Shown piece by piece: positions 1-9,784 of a stretch of DNA of 64,000 bases; position 1 is the first letter of the stretch, and every line of letters starts with the position of its first letter. The translations under genes were made by a program, and so were the position numbers. The notes under the pieces are model-generated. The model saw only the letters and a program-made list of their open reading frames with translations. It made no database searches and was not told the DNA's origin. Source of the stretch: Bacteroidaceae bacterium (GTDB taxonomy: Bacteria > Bacteroidota > Bacteroidia > Bacteroidales > Bacteroidaceae); the NCBI GenBank assembly GCA_017469685.1, contig JAFUFW010000026.1, positions 29,260 to 93,259 on the forward strand, written 5' to 3'.

Positions 1-1548
1 TGGGGCGGCGGCATCTATGAGGACGACTGTTTCTACGACTACTGCGACCAGATGGGCATCCTCGTCTGGCAGGACTTCATGTTTGCCTGCATGACCTACG
101 AGGTGGACGACGAGTTCCTGGAGAACATACGCCAAGAGGCCATATACAACGTGCGCCGCCTGCGCAACCACGCCTGCATGGCCGTGTATACAGGCAACAA
201 TGAGGCGCAGGATGTCTGGTTTGGCTGGGGTGGCAAGAAACGCTACTTCGACGAACTGGGCGAGGGCGATCGCGTCTGGGAAATGCAACACCAGATATTC
301 TATGAGGTATTGCCCGACGTCGTGAAGGAGTACGCCGGAGGCACCACCTACCGCCCCTCTTCGCCCTGGGCCTTCGAGAACACGCCCTCCGACGGTGTGA
401 ACGGCGACGACCACTACTGGGGCGTATGGCATGGCGGTGAACCCATCGAGGCCTACTTTGACCACCACGTCCGCTTCGAGAGCGAGTACGGCTTCCAGTC
501 GTTCCCCGAGTACGAGAGCGTCCTGCTCTACAATCCCGACCCGCGCGACCACGACATCTACTCCGAGGTGATGATGGCCCACCAGAATGCCGGCACCTAC
601 GCCAACCACCGCATTGAGGAATACATGGGCCGCGACTACCGTGTGCCCACGCCCAAGGACGACACCCCCGAGGCTCGCGAGGCGGCCTTCAAGGATTTCC
701 TCTACGTCGGCCAGGTGCTGCAAGCCGACGCCGTGAAGATGGGAATGGAAGCTTTTCGCCGAGACCGTCCCTACTGTATGGGCACTATCGTATGGCAACT
801 GAACGACTGCTGGCCCGTGGCCTCGTGGTCGAGCCGCGACTACTACGGTCGTTGGAAGGCCCTGCACTATGTCACCAAGAAGGCTTACGACGACATACTC
901 GTCTCGCCTCGCGTGAAGGACGGGTCGGCAAGTGACAACAGCGCTCCCACCCCCACCGAGCAGGTGGCAGCCCTGCCCGGGCAGGAAGACACGGGTGTGA
1001 AGCAATCGGCTGACATCGCCCTTGCCCAGAAGGTGCTGGAACTGAAACTCGTCAACGACCGGCGCACTGCCGCCAACGGAACCCTCCGCCTCCAGACCAT
1101 GACCCTCGACGGTCGTGTGGTCTATGAGCAGACGAAGAAAATCGCCCTGCCCAAGAACTGCGCCATCGACGTGGAGACCTTGCCCGTCACCGACCTCCTC
1201 GGCGGTGAGCAGCCCGGCAACGTCCTCTTCTACATCACCTACACCACGGGTGGCAAGACTTACTACAACATCGCCTACCCCGAACGGCAGAAGGACATGC
1301 ACTACCGCCATGCGCACATCGCCACCTCAGTCCGTCCCGCAACTGACGGCTTCAGCATCAGCCTGAAGTCCGACATCTTTGCCCGTGCCGTCTTTCTGAA
1401 GACCAAGGGCATCGGCGACTTCTTCTCCGACAACTACTTCGACCTGCTCCCCGGCGAGGAGCGCACCATCACCGTGCGCACCACGAAGTCCCTCGCCCAG
1501 TTCAGGCAGGAACTGGAAATCACCTCCCTCGGCGACACGTATTACTAA
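1..1548 (+). CDS. GH2 beta-mannosidase, 5' end cut by window
   Basis: The reading frame is open from base 1, so the N-terminus lies outside the window; the first methionine at base 52 is internal. The visible part begins inside the GH2 TIM barrel with a W-G-G-G-I-Y-E-D-D motif, followed by the GNNE motif whose Glu (bases 202-204) is the expected acid/base, and the FESEYGFQSFP motif whose second Glu (bases 484-486) is the expected nucleophile. This pattern is typical of exo-acting GH2 beta-mannosidases, which release mannose from the non-reducing end of manno-oligosaccharides. About 250 C-terminal residues form the usual beta-sandwich domains. It is followed after 26 bases by an acyltransferase and leads a six-gene operon rich in alpha-galactosidase-type enzymes, which fits galactomannan use. 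Family is secure; substrate is inferred from family and context. Confidence 0.9.
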   Translation, partial: WGGGIYEDDCFYDYCDQMGILVWQDFMFACMTYEVDDEFLENIRQEAIYNVRRLRNHACMAVYTGNNEAQDVWFGWGGKKRYFDELGEGDRVWEMQHQIFYEVLPDVVKEYAGGTTYRPSSPWAFENTPSDGVNGDDHYWGVWHGGEPIEAYFDHHVRFESEYGFQSFPEYESVLLYNPDPRDHDIYSEVMMAHQNAGTYANHRIEEYMGRDYRVPTPKDDTPEAREAAFKDFLYVGQVLQADAVKMGMEAFRRDRPYCMGTIVWQLNDCWPVASWSSRDYYGRWKALHYVTKKAYDDILVSPRVKDGSASDNSAPTPTEQVAALPGQEDTGVKQSADIALAQKVLELKLVNDRRTAANGTLRLQTMTLDGRVVYEQTKKIALPKNCAIDVETLPVTDLLGGEQPGNVLFYITYTTGGKTYYNIAYPERQKDMHYRHAHIATSVRPATDGFSISLKSDIFARAVFLKTKGIGDFFSDNYFDLLPGEERTITVRTTKSLAQFRQELEITSLGDTYY

Positions 1549-1574
1549 GTTAAGCACATCCATAAACAGCAATC

Positions 1575-2621
1575 ATGAAGACCTCACGCAACTATCCCCT
1601 CGACGTACTGCGCGTCCTGGCCTGTCTGCTTGTCATCTGGCAGCACGCCAGCGAGCACTACTATATCATGTACGACGGTCACTTGTCCCACGAATCGAGC
1701 ACGACCATCATTGCCTTTCTCAACAGCCTGTCGCGCTGTAGCGTACCGCTGTTCGTGATGATTTCGGGCTACTTCCTGCTGCCCATGAAGGATTCGGCCA
1801 CCCTCTTCCTGCGTAAGCGGCTGACACGCATCCTCGGCCCCTTCATCGTCTGGTGTGTCGGCTATGCCATCTACTACGTATTCTACTGGCATCATAGCCT
1901 CGGCCAATGCCTGCGCAACATCGCCCACATTCCCGTCAACTACGGCACGGAGGTGGGCCATCTCTGGTACGTCTATATGCTTTTGGGGCTCTACTTGCTC
2001 GTCCCCGTGCTTTCGCCTTGGTTGCGGCAGTGCAGCCGGCACCAGTTGCAGGGCTACCTCGGTCTGTGGGGGCTGACCACTTTGCTGCCCTACGTCCACC
2101 TGCTGTTCCCCGAGGTTCTTGGCGAATGTTTCTGGAATCAGTCGCCGATGCTCTACTACTACAACGGCTTTGTCGGCTACCTCCTACTCGGCCATTATGC
2201 CCGGCGCTACGGACTGCCCGCTGCTCTGCCCTCCCTCGCCTTGTTGCTTGTGGGCTATGCTGTGACCTGCCTCGTCTTCTATCTGCGCATTGACGGTGCC
2301 ACATGGGCCTCCGAGGCCGAGTTGAGTTGGGAGTTCTGCTCTGCCAACGTGGCCATGATGGCTGTGGGCATATTCTCTCTCGTCCAGCGTCTGTCCGTCA
2401 AGCGGGAGCATCGCTTACTAACAGATATTGCCCTGACGAGTTATGCTATCTATCTGGCCCACATCATCGTCCTGAACTTTTTCCTCGACAGTCTGGCCGG
2501 TCGCCTCGGCACGGTACTCCTGGAGATACCCCTCATCAGCCTTCTCACCCTCGCCGTCACCTATCTCCTTGTGAAACTCCTCTCGCGCCTGCCCCGGTCA
2601 AAGTACTGGTTAGGTGCATAA
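1575..2621 (+). CDS. Acyltransferase family 3 membrane protein
   Basis: A 348-residue polytopic membrane protein with about ten hydrophobic segments. The N-terminus (YPLDVLRVLACLLVIWQH) matches the start of acyltransferase-3 proteins (OafA/WecH type), with Arg and His near the first transmembrane helix as in the family. Such enzymes transfer acetyl or other acyl groups to sugars from the cytoplasmic membrane. It sits 26 bases after the beta-mannosidase and 20 bases before a GH27 remnant, in the same operon as an acetylesterase-type enzyme. Why a transferase would sit with a depolymerising operon is unclear; it may modify a surface glycan or act on a sugar product. The acceptor cannot be predicted. 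Confidence 0.8.
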   Translation: MKTSRNYPLDVLRVLACLLVIWQHASEHYYIMYDGHLSHESSTTIIAFLNSLSRCSVPLFVMISGYFLLPMKDSATLFLRKRLTRILGPFIVWCVGYAIYYVFYWHHSLGQCLRNIAHIPVNYGTEVGHLWYVYMLLGLYLLVPVLSPWLRQCSRHQLQGYLGLWGLTTLLPYVHLLFPEVLGECFWNQSPMLYYYNGFVGYLLLGHYARRYGLPAALPSLALLLVGYAVTCLVFYLRIDGATWASEAELSWEFCSANVAMMAVGIFSLVQRLSVKREHRLLTDIALTSYAIYLAHIIVLNFFLDSLAGRLGTVLLEIPLISLLTLAVTYLLVKLLSRLPRSKYWLGA

Positions 2622-2641
2622 CCCATAATATAGAATAAGGA

Positions 2642-3235
2642 ATGAAAAGAATCCTCCTCACCCTCCTCTGCGCCGTAGGCTTGTGCAACATGCAGGCCCA
2701 GGATGCTCGACTCGCCCTTGCCCCCACGCCCCCGATGGGGTGGATGACGTGGAACCTCTTCCAGGACCGCATCGACGAACAACTCATCCGCGAGATGGCC
2801 GACGCGCAGGACAAGAGTGGGCGACCCATCGTGGTCGGCATCTGCGAGTGGGGACAGCACAACGCCGAGGCGTGGGCCCCGGAGGCTGGCGGCAGTGTCT
2901 TCCGCACGAGCGGCGACGTGCGCGACATGTGGCAGGACGTGACCGGACAGGGCGGCATGGGCATCCTCGACATCATCAACATCATCACCCCCCTACAACC
3001 CTACGCGCGGCGCGGCTGCTGGTTCGACATGGACATGCTGGTCGTGGGACTCTACGGCCAGGGAGGCCCCAGCAGCGACCGTGTCCAGCCCGTCCGCCTC
3101 AGCCTCGCCAACCTCGGTCTCACGGGCAGATACACCCTGCGAGACGTCTGGCTGCATAAAGATATAAAGAGGAATGCGCGTGCGTGGCACGGCACCGTCC
3201 AGAGCCACGAGACCAAGGTCTTCGTGCTGCAATAA
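2642..3235 (+). pseudogene. GH27 alpha-galactosidase with two in-frame internal deletions
   Basis: The ORF is intact (197 residues, signal peptide 1-20) but is a shortened GH27. Residues 28-55 match the family start (TPPMGWMTWN). Residues 56-146 resume at the SGRPIVVGICEWG strand and keep the acid/base motif (WFDMDMLVVG, Asp131). Residues 147-197 match the C-terminal beta domain (YTLRDVW...HETKVFVLQ). Missing are the NIDDxW strand and the KYD nucleophile strand (junction near 2806), and, after GGPSSD, the SLW/SPLMIG/NQDPLG part of the barrel (junction near 3080). Family members are usually 400-550 residues. Without the nucleophile Asp the product should not be catalytic. Lengths of the losses are inferred from the family pattern. 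A true double deletion and an assembly collapse are both possible. Confidence 0.8.
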
Positions 3236-3257
3236 CAAACAATAATTCATACAAACG

Positions 3258-5207
3258 ATGAAAAAACGAATCTTTTTATCAACCCTGATGCTGACCGTGT
3301 TGTCGTTCTCGGCAACAGCCGAAGTGCGTCTGCCTGGTTGGATGACTGACAATATGGTACTGCAGCAACAGAGCGCGCTGCACCTGAAGGCCACGGCTAA
3401 GCCTAAGGCCAAAGTGAAAGTAACGGCAAGTTGGAACCGCGAGGTCTTGGAGACACGGGCCGATGCGGAGGGACGCTTTGCCCTAGACCTTGCCATCCCC
3501 GAGGCTGGAGGTCCCTACACGCTCACCTTCAACGACGGGCGGAAGACCGTTCTCGACAATGTGATGGTGGGCGAGGTGTGGTTCTGCAGCGGCCAGTCGA
3601 ACATGGAGATGCCCGTCAAGGGCTGGGGCCGCGTGAAGGACTTCGAGCAGGAGGTGGCCAACGCAAACCATCCGCTCATCCGACTGTTTCAGGTGAAGGA
3701 GGTCACGGCCCTGACGCCCCAGACCGAGGTGCCCTACGGCCACACCAACGGGTGGGCCGTCTGTTCGCCCGAGATGGTGGAGGAGTTCTCCGCCACGGCC
3801 TATTTCTTTGCCCGCACGCTGTCCGAAAGGCTGGGCATCGCCGTGGGTGTGGTGAACAGCAGTTGGGGCGGCACGCCGGCCGAGACTTGGACGAGTCACG
3901 AAGCCCTAAAACATGTCACGGGCTTTGAGGATATGCTGAAGCGCATCGAAGAGATAGGTCCCGAACGCGTACAGACCGTCTACGAAGAATCGATGGCCGA
4001 CTGGAACCGTCAGTTCTTGACGAAGGACCAGGGTTTGCGCGACGCCGACATCCATAGCCCAAAGTGGAACGCCGAGACCGACGGTTGGCAGACCATGTCG
4101 CTGCCTGCCCTGTGGGAAGACCAAGGGCTTCCCGGCTTCGACGGCGTTGCATGGTTCCGCCGTGTTGTAGATATTCCAGCCGATCTTGCTGGAAAGGACC
4201 TGATGCTGAACCTTGGCATGATTGACGACGAAGACAAGACCTATTGGAATGGTGAGATGGTGGCCGAAGGCTCGGGCTTCAACCAGCAGCGCCACTACAC
4301 CGTGCCCGGCCGACTGGTGAAGGCCGGGCAGAACGTCATCCTCGTGCGCGTCACCGACACGGGCGGTGAGGGCGGCATCTACGGTAAGCCCGAGGACATG
4401 ACCCTCGACGGCAAGATTTCCATGGCCGGTCTCTGGCAGTACCGCGTGGGCGTCAGCCTGAAGGAACTGCCGCAACGCCCGATGAGTCCCACCAGTTCGT
4501 GGTGGCCCAGTGCGTGCTACAATGCCATGGTGGCCCCCTTCCTCGGTATGCCCATCCGCGGCACCATCTGGTATCAGGGCTGTGCCAACGTAGGTCGTGC
4601 CGAGCAATATGAAAGTCTGTTCCAGACGCTCATTCACGACTGGAAACAGCGTTTCGGAGAGCATCCCTTCTACTTCGTCCAACTGGCCAACTACCTCAGT
4701 CGGCGCGATGTGCAGCCCGAATCGGAGTGGGCCGCCCTTCGCGAAGCCCAGCGCAGTGCCTTGCAGATTGGCGGCACGGGCATGATGGTGAACATCACTC
4801 TGGGTGACGCAGGCGACATCCATCCCAAGAACAAGCAGGAGGTGGGCCGCCGCCTTGCCCGACTGGCCCTTAACCGGACCTACGGCCAGCCTGAGCCCGG
4901 ATGTGCACCCGAGTTCCAGCAGATGAGCATCGTGGGCGACAAGGCCTTCCTGGTCTTCTCCCTGCCGCAGGGTGCCGAGGGTCTGGCCACGAACCCCGAC
5001 ATCAAGGGTTTCACAATCGCTGGTCCCGACCAAAAGTGGTACAAGGCTCAGGCACGCACGCTGACCGACCATAGCGTCGTGGTCTCTGCACCCGAGGTAG
5101 CCGTGCCCATTGCCGTCAGATACGGGTGGGCGGACAACCCAGAGTGCACGCTTGCGACTCCTGAAGGCTTCGACGTGTCGCCATTCCGCACAGACAATTG
5201 GAAATAA
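3258..5207 (+). CDS. Sialate O-acetylesterase family (SGNH) esterase
   Basis: A 649-residue secreted protein (signal peptide about 1-21). The SGNH hydrolase block I is CSGQSNMEM with Ser114 as the expected nucleophile; further blocks include WYQGCANVGRAEQY and GDAGDIHPKNKQEVG, which carries the Asp-x-x-His pair. An N-terminal beta domain (25-105) and an inserted galactose-binding-like domain (about 280-380, WFRRVVDIP...VRVTDTGGEGGIYG) complete the standard architecture. Family members remove O-acetyl groups from sugars. In this operon the likely role is deacetylation of a plant mannan or similar glycan rather than sialic acid, because there is no sialidase or sialic-acid catabolism nearby. 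Spacing to neighbours is 22 and 19 bases. Confidence 0.88.
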   Translation: MKKRIFLSTLMLTVLSFSATAEVRLPGWMTDNMVLQQQSALHLKATAKPKAKVKVTASWNREVLETRADAEGRFALDLAIPEAGGPYTLTFNDGRKTVLDNVMVGEVWFCSGQSNMEMPVKGWGRVKDFEQEVANANHPLIRLFQVKEVTALTPQTEVPYGHTNGWAVCSPEMVEEFSATAYFFARTLSERLGIAVGVVNSSWGGTPAETWTSHEALKHVTGFEDMLKRIEEIGPERVQTVYEESMADWNRQFLTKDQGLRDADIHSPKWNAETDGWQTMSLPALWEDQGLPGFDGVAWFRRVVDIPADLAGKDLMLNLGMIDDEDKTYWNGEMVAEGSGFNQQRHYTVPGRLVKAGQNVILVRVTDTGGEGGIYGKPEDMTLDGKISMAGLWQYRVGVSLKELPQRPMSPTSSWWPSACYNAMVAPFLGMPIRGTIWYQGCANVGRAEQYESLFQTLIHDWKQRFGEHPFYFVQLANYLSRRDVQPESEWAALREAQRSALQIGGTGMMVNITLGDAGDIHPKNKQEVGRRLARLALNRTYGQPEPGCAPEFQQMSIVGDKAFLVFSLPQGAEGLATNPDIKGFTIAGPDQKWYKAQARTLTDHSVVVSAPEVAVPIAVRYGWADNPECTLATPEGFDVSPFRTDNWK

Positions 5208-5226
5208 TAAATAAGTATAGACAGAA

Positions 5227-7371
5227 ATGAAACTCAGAACACTCATCCTTGGCTGCCTCGTCCTGACAGCGGCGAGCGCAATGGCCGACGACTTGGTAAA
5301 GATTCAGACGGACAATGTCGACCTTATCCTCAATGTGAAGGACGACGGGCGCCTGACGCAGGCCTACCTGGGCAAGACCCTCCGCGACTCGGGCGACCTC
5401 GGCTGGCTCGAGGACGGTCGTGAGGCTTACATCACCCACGGACCTGAAGTCTACTTCGAACCTGCGTTGGACATCATCCACGCCGACGGCAACCCATCCA
5501 CTTTCCTGCGCCATACGAGCCATACGACCACGTCGCCGAAGGCTGGCGTGCAGGAAACCATTATCACATTGGAGGACCAGAAGGAACCCCTCACCGTCCG
5601 CCTGCATTACGTGGCCTACACTCGCGAGAACGTCATCAAGACATGGACGGAAATCGTGAACCGCCAGAAAAAAGCCATCCAACTGAAGAAGTTCGCGTCG
5701 TCGATGCTCCACTTTTATCGACCTGCCTACTACCTGACGCAGTTCAACGGCGACTGGATTAACGAGGCGCAAATGACCACGCTCCCGCTCGCCTTCGGCA
5801 AGAAGGTGCTGGAGTCGAACCTCGGCAGTCGTGCCGACATGTTTGCCTCTCCGCAGTTCATCCTCTCGCTCTCTCAGCCTGCCACCGAGACCACGGGTGA
5901 CGTGCTCCTCGGACAACTGGGCTGGACGGGTAACTTCCGCTTCACCTTCGAGGTGGACCGCGAGGGCTGGCTGCGCGTCATTTCGGGAATAAACAACGAG
6001 TTTTCTGAGCGCACGCTGCAACCCGGAGAGACGTTCCAGACGGCCGACTTCTTCTTCACTCTCAGTAGTGGAGGTCTGGAGAAAGCCAGCCACGACTTAC
6101 ACGACTGGGCACGTCGCCACCAAGTGCAGGATGGCATGGGTGACCGCATGACCCTGCTCAACAACTGGGAGGCCACGTACTTCGACTTCAATGAGGATAA
6201 GCTCGTAGACCTCATGGACGATGCTGTGCGTCTGGGTGTGGATATGTTCCTGCTCGACGACGGATGGTTTGGCAACAAATATCCGCGCAGCAACGACGAT
6301 ACCGCCCTGGGCGACTGGCAGGAGACCGCCGGCAAACTGCCCAACGGCGTAGGCCGGCTGTGCGACGCCGCCCGCGAGAAGGGCATCAAGTTCGGCATCT
6401 GGATAGAGCCAGAGATGGTGAGCCAGCGCAGCGAGCTCTTTGAGAAGCATCGCGATTGGGTGCTGATGTACCCCAACCGCGACCCGCGGGAGTTTCGTAA
6501 CCAACTGACGCTGGACCTCTCTAACCCTAAGGTACAGGACTTCGTGTTCGGTGTGGTGGACGGCTTAATGGCCAAGTATCCCGAAATAGCCTTCTTCAAG
6601 TGGGACTGCAACTCGCCCATCATGAACCCCTATTCGCCCTACCTGAAGGACCGGCAGACCCACCTCTACGTGGATTACGTGCGTGGCTTGTACAGCGTGC
6701 TGGAACGCATCAAGCAGAAATATCCCCAGTTGCCCATGATGATGTGCGCAGGCGGCAGCGGTCGCATCGACTATAAGGGTCTGGAGTACTTCACCGAGTT
6801 TTGGGCCTCGGACGACACCGACCCCGTGGAGCGCCTCTTCATCCAGTACGGCTACAGTTTCTTTTATCCTGCAAAGACCATCTGTGCCCACGTGACGACG
6901 TGGAACAAACTCTCCAGTGTGAAGTTCCGTACAGACGTGGCCTCGATGGGCAAACTCGGCTTCGACATCAAACTCACCGACATGACTGCTGACGACATCG
7001 CCTACGCTCAGGAGGCCGTGAAGAACTATAACCGCCTGAAGCCCGTCATCCTCGACGGTGACCTCTACCGCCTCGTCTCTCCCTATCAGGGCACACATGC
7101 TGCCTCGGCCTACATCGCCAAGGACAAAAGCCACGCCGTGCTCTTCACCTTCGACGTGCAGCCCCGTGCCGTGGAGCACCGCCACAACGTGGTGCTGCGC
7201 GGTCTCGACCCTAGCCGTCGCTATCGTGTGCAGGAGATTAACCTCATGCCTGGTCAGGACACGTGGGTCAAAGACCGCTCCTACAGCGGCGATTACCTGA
7301 TGAATATCGGTCTCGATCTCTTCACGGGCAATAAACTCAACAGTCGCGTCGTTGAACTAATAGCAGAATAA
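5227..7371 (+). CDS. GH36 alpha-galactosidase
   Basis: A 714-residue protein with a cleavable signal peptide (about 1-20), close to the family's usual 700-740. It has an N-terminal beta-supersandwich domain, a TIM barrel starting near NNWEATYFDFNEDKL, and a C-terminal beta domain. The nucleophile motif is FFKWDCN (Asp460), and the acid/base lies in ASDDTD (residues 527-532). LDDGWFG and WIEPEMV are further GH36 hallmarks. GH36 enzymes remove terminal alpha-1,6-galactose from galacto-oligosaccharides and galactomannan fragments. The signal peptide suggests a periplasmic location. It lies between the acetylesterase and a second clan GH-D enzyme, six bases before the latter. Confidence 0.93.
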   Translation: MKLRTLILGCLVLTAASAMADDLVKIQTDNVDLILNVKDDGRLTQAYLGKTLRDSGDLGWLEDGREAYITHGPEVYFEPALDIIHADGNPSTFLRHTSHTTTSPKAGVQETIITLEDQKEPLTVRLHYVAYTRENVIKTWTEIVNRQKKAIQLKKFASSMLHFYRPAYYLTQFNGDWINEAQMTTLPLAFGKKVLESNLGSRADMFASPQFILSLSQPATETTGDVLLGQLGWTGNFRFTFEVDREGWLRVISGINNEFSERTLQPGETFQTADFFFTLSSGGLEKASHDLHDWARRHQVQDGMGDRMTLLNNWEATYFDFNEDKLVDLMDDAVRLGVDMFLLDDGWFGNKYPRSNDDTALGDWQETAGKLPNGVGRLCDAAREKGIKFGIWIEPEMVSQRSELFEKHRDWVLMYPNRDPREFRNQLTLDLSNPKVQDFVFGVVDGLMAKYPEIAFFKWDCNSPIMNPYSPYLKDRQTHLYVDYVRGLYSVLERIKQKYPQLPMMMCAGGSGRIDYKGLEYFTEFWASDDTDPVERLFIQYGYSFFYPAKTICAHVTTWNKLSSVKFRTDVASMGKLGFDIKLTDMTADDIAYAQEAVKNYNRLKPVILDGDLYRLVSPYQGTHAASAYIAKDKSHAVLFTFDVQPRAVEHRHNVVLRGLDPSRRYRVQEINLMPGQDTWVKDRSYSGDYLMNIGLDLFTGNKLNSRVVELIAE

Positions 7372-7377
7372 ACAACA

Positions 7378-9729
7378 ATGAAGAAGTATATCACCTCCCT
7401 CGTAGCCCTCGCCCTCAGTGCATCGCTGTACGCCGAGGACATCTCTTTGCAGGTGGCCAACCTCACCATCGCATGGAGCGACCAGTACAAGTCTTTCACG
7501 ATTCGCGGACAGCAGGCCGACGGCACCACGCGCAGCATTGCCACGCGCAGCAAACCCAAGGCCACCTACGACAACGCCGCTGGCGTGAGCCGCGACTACT
7601 TCACCACCGACCGCTACGCCACGATGGCCTACACCACCGAGGCCGTCAGCGACGAGTTCGGACGGGGCACGGCCCACCGCTTCACGTTCACCGATCCCGA
7701 TGCCGACCAGGGCGACAAGGTGTCGATGCAGTTCTCCGTCTTCGAGTACCCCGGCCACCCCTTCGTGCTCACGCAGTTGGCCCTCATCAGCCAGGGCGGC
7801 CCCATCCGCTCCAACCATCTGGAACCCATCAGCACCACCGTGCAGTGGCGCATGATGAACGAGAGCGACGACAACCGCATGCTGAAGGTGCCCTTCGACA
7901 ACGATGGTTTCGGTCGCTACCACACCTATCGCCTCACCACCGGCATGACCTCATACGAGGTGGGCAGCATCTTCGACGGGGCCAACGGCTTCGGTGCCGT
8001 CTATGGCAGCATCGACCACGACCACTGGAAGAGTGGCATCTGCGTGGATGCCACCGGCAATGCCTCCATCAAGAGCCTTCAACTCATCTCTGGCATGAGC
8101 GATACCGAGACGCGCGACAACCAGCCCGACTACGGCCATCTGCCCCACGGCAAACTAGTGGGCGACACCATCCGTTCGGCCCGCTTCCTCGTCGGTTTCT
8201 TCGACGACTGGCGCGTGGGCATGGAGACCTTTGCCGATGCCTGTGCCACGGTACGCCCCGCCATGTCCAACTGGACAGCGGGCACGCCTTTCGGCTGGCA
8301 GAGTTGGGGTGTGCTGGCCGAGAAGAACAGTTACGAGGCCAACATCGAAATCAGCGATTACTATGCTCAGGTGCTGCAACCCGGCGGTTTCATCAACTCC
8401 AAGGGAAACATCGTCATGAGCCTCGATGCCTCAGACGGCCACAGCGAGGCACAGAAGAAGGACTTCATCGCCCACGCCAAGGCCAACGGCCAGATGGTGG
8501 GTTGCTATACGACCCCCTTCTCCCTGTGGTGGGACGAGAACAGCATCAACACCTACACCATCTCGTGGAACAAGGACGGCGAGCGCGTCACCGGTGTCAT
8601 GCGCGATGCCGTGCTGAAGATTAACGGAAAGCCCATCAAGTACGATGGTGCCTACTGTGCCGACCCGACGCACCCCGTGACGAAGCAGAGCATCGTGAAC
8701 TTCGTGCGCAGCGAGGCCGCCAAGGGTACCAAATGGATAAAGGCCGACTTCCTCAACTGCGGCATCATCCAGGCCGACAGTTACTACAAGGACGGCATCA
8801 CCACCGCCGTGGAGGCCTACAACGACGGCATGCGCTACTTGCAGCAGCAGTGCGAGCAGTACGGCATCTTCGTGGCCCTCTCCATCGCCCCGCTCTTCCC
8901 CCACGGCTATGCCAACTCGCGCCGTGTGGCTTGCGACACCTGGGGGCGTATCGACCAGACCGAATACTGCATGAACGCCATTTCCGGCGGATGGTGGACC
9001 GACCGCCTCTACCAGTACAACGACCCCGACCACCTCGTGCTCGTGGGCAATGGCGACCAGTACTACTCCCTTAGCAAGGGCATGGTGAGCGAGGGCGAGA
9101 ACCGCGCCCGCTTCACCTCGGGAGCCGTCACGGGCATGATGCTCGTGGCCGACAACTTCAGCCCCAACGACAAGTCGGGGCGCGGCAACAACACCCTCAG
9201 CCGCAAGCGTGCCGAACTGGTGATGCTCAATGCCGACATCAACCGCATGGCCGACCTCGGCCGCTCCTTCCGCCCCCTCTACGGGCATAAGGAGTACGAC
9301 GGTCAGCACGACCACGCCCAGAGCCTTTTCACACATCAGGCCGACTCCTTCATCTACGTCGCCGCCTTCAACTACACCAACCGCGCTACGTCCTACAACA
9401 TCCCTCTTGCTGACCTCGGTTTGGCACAGGATGAGGTGTTGAGCGAAGTCAAGGAACTCTGGACAGGCTCTCCCATGTCAATTGCCAATTCCCAACTGTC
9501 CATTTCCGTTCCCGCTAAGGACGTGAGCGTAGTCCGCTTGTGCCTGTTGCATCCCGAATCCGATGCAGTCACTTTTCCACAGGTTTCCGCCTCCCATGTT
9601 ATCCGCGCAGAGCAATTCGATATGCAGGGTCGCCGCCTTCCCGACGATAGTCTCTATCGAGGCCTTACCATACGTCAGGTGACCTATGCTGACGGCACTG
9701 TGGACTCTCATAAGTTTCTTATTCGATAA
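7378..9729 (+). CDS. Clan GH-D (melibiase-like) glycoside hydrolase
   Basis: A 783-residue secreted protein (signal peptide about 1-20) with an N-terminal beta domain (about 20-290), a barrel starting at PFGWQSWG, and a C-terminal beta domain. The barrel carries WIKADFLNCG (Asp457, expected nucleophile) and YNDPDHLVL (Asp549/Asp551, expected acid/base), the arrangement of GH27/GH36 enzymes, but the rest of the barrel differs from both standard families seen elsewhere in this window. The last 45 residues (FDMQGRR...YRGLTIRQ...HKFLIR) resemble the short C-terminal tails of Prevotella surface proteins. Probable activity is on an alpha-galactosyl or related alpha-linked sugar. It is the last gene of the operon, followed by a terminator. 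Confidence 0.75.
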   Translation: MKKYITSLVALALSASLYAEDISLQVANLTIAWSDQYKSFTIRGQQADGTTRSIATRSKPKATYDNAAGVSRDYFTTDRYATMAYTTEAVSDEFGRGTAHRFTFTDPDADQGDKVSMQFSVFEYPGHPFVLTQLALISQGGPIRSNHLEPISTTVQWRMMNESDDNRMLKVPFDNDGFGRYHTYRLTTGMTSYEVGSIFDGANGFGAVYGSIDHDHWKSGICVDATGNASIKSLQLISGMSDTETRDNQPDYGHLPHGKLVGDTIRSARFLVGFFDDWRVGMETFADACATVRPAMSNWTAGTPFGWQSWGVLAEKNSYEANIEISDYYAQVLQPGGFINSKGNIVMSLDASDGHSEAQKKDFIAHAKANGQMVGCYTTPFSLWWDENSINTYTISWNKDGERVTGVMRDAVLKINGKPIKYDGAYCADPTHPVTKQSIVNFVRSEAAKGTKWIKADFLNCGIIQADSYYKDGITTAVEAYNDGMRYLQQQCEQYGIFVALSIAPLFPHGYANSRRVACDTWGRIDQTEYCMNAISGGWWTDRLYQYNDPDHLVLVGNGDQYYSLSKGMVSEGENRARFTSGAVTGMMLVADNFSPNDKSGRGNNTLSRKRAELVMLNADINRMADLGRSFRPLYGHKEYDGQHDHAQSLFTHQADSFIYVAAFNYTNRATSYNIPLADLGLAQDEVLSEVKELWTGSPMSIANSQLSISVPAKDVSVVRLCLLHPESDAVTFPQVSASHVIRAEQFDMQGRRLPDDSLYRGLTIRQVTYADGTVDSHKFLIR

Positions 9730-9784
9730 ACTATCTCCTGAATTAAGTCTATATTGAATTGCGCAAATCCTAATGAGACAAAAC

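Noticed and set aside
3906-5246. Antisense frame of 446 residues opposite the sialate-O-acetylesterase gene
   Set aside because: It mirrors a well-supported GC-rich gene, has no recognisable motifs and no plausible start region; long antisense frames are expected in such GC-rich genes.
8431-9336. Antisense frame of 301 residues opposite the clan GH-D gene
   Set aside because: Composition is repetitive Val/Gly/His, as expected from the opposite strand of a GC-rich gene, and the plus-strand gene has clear catalytic motifs.
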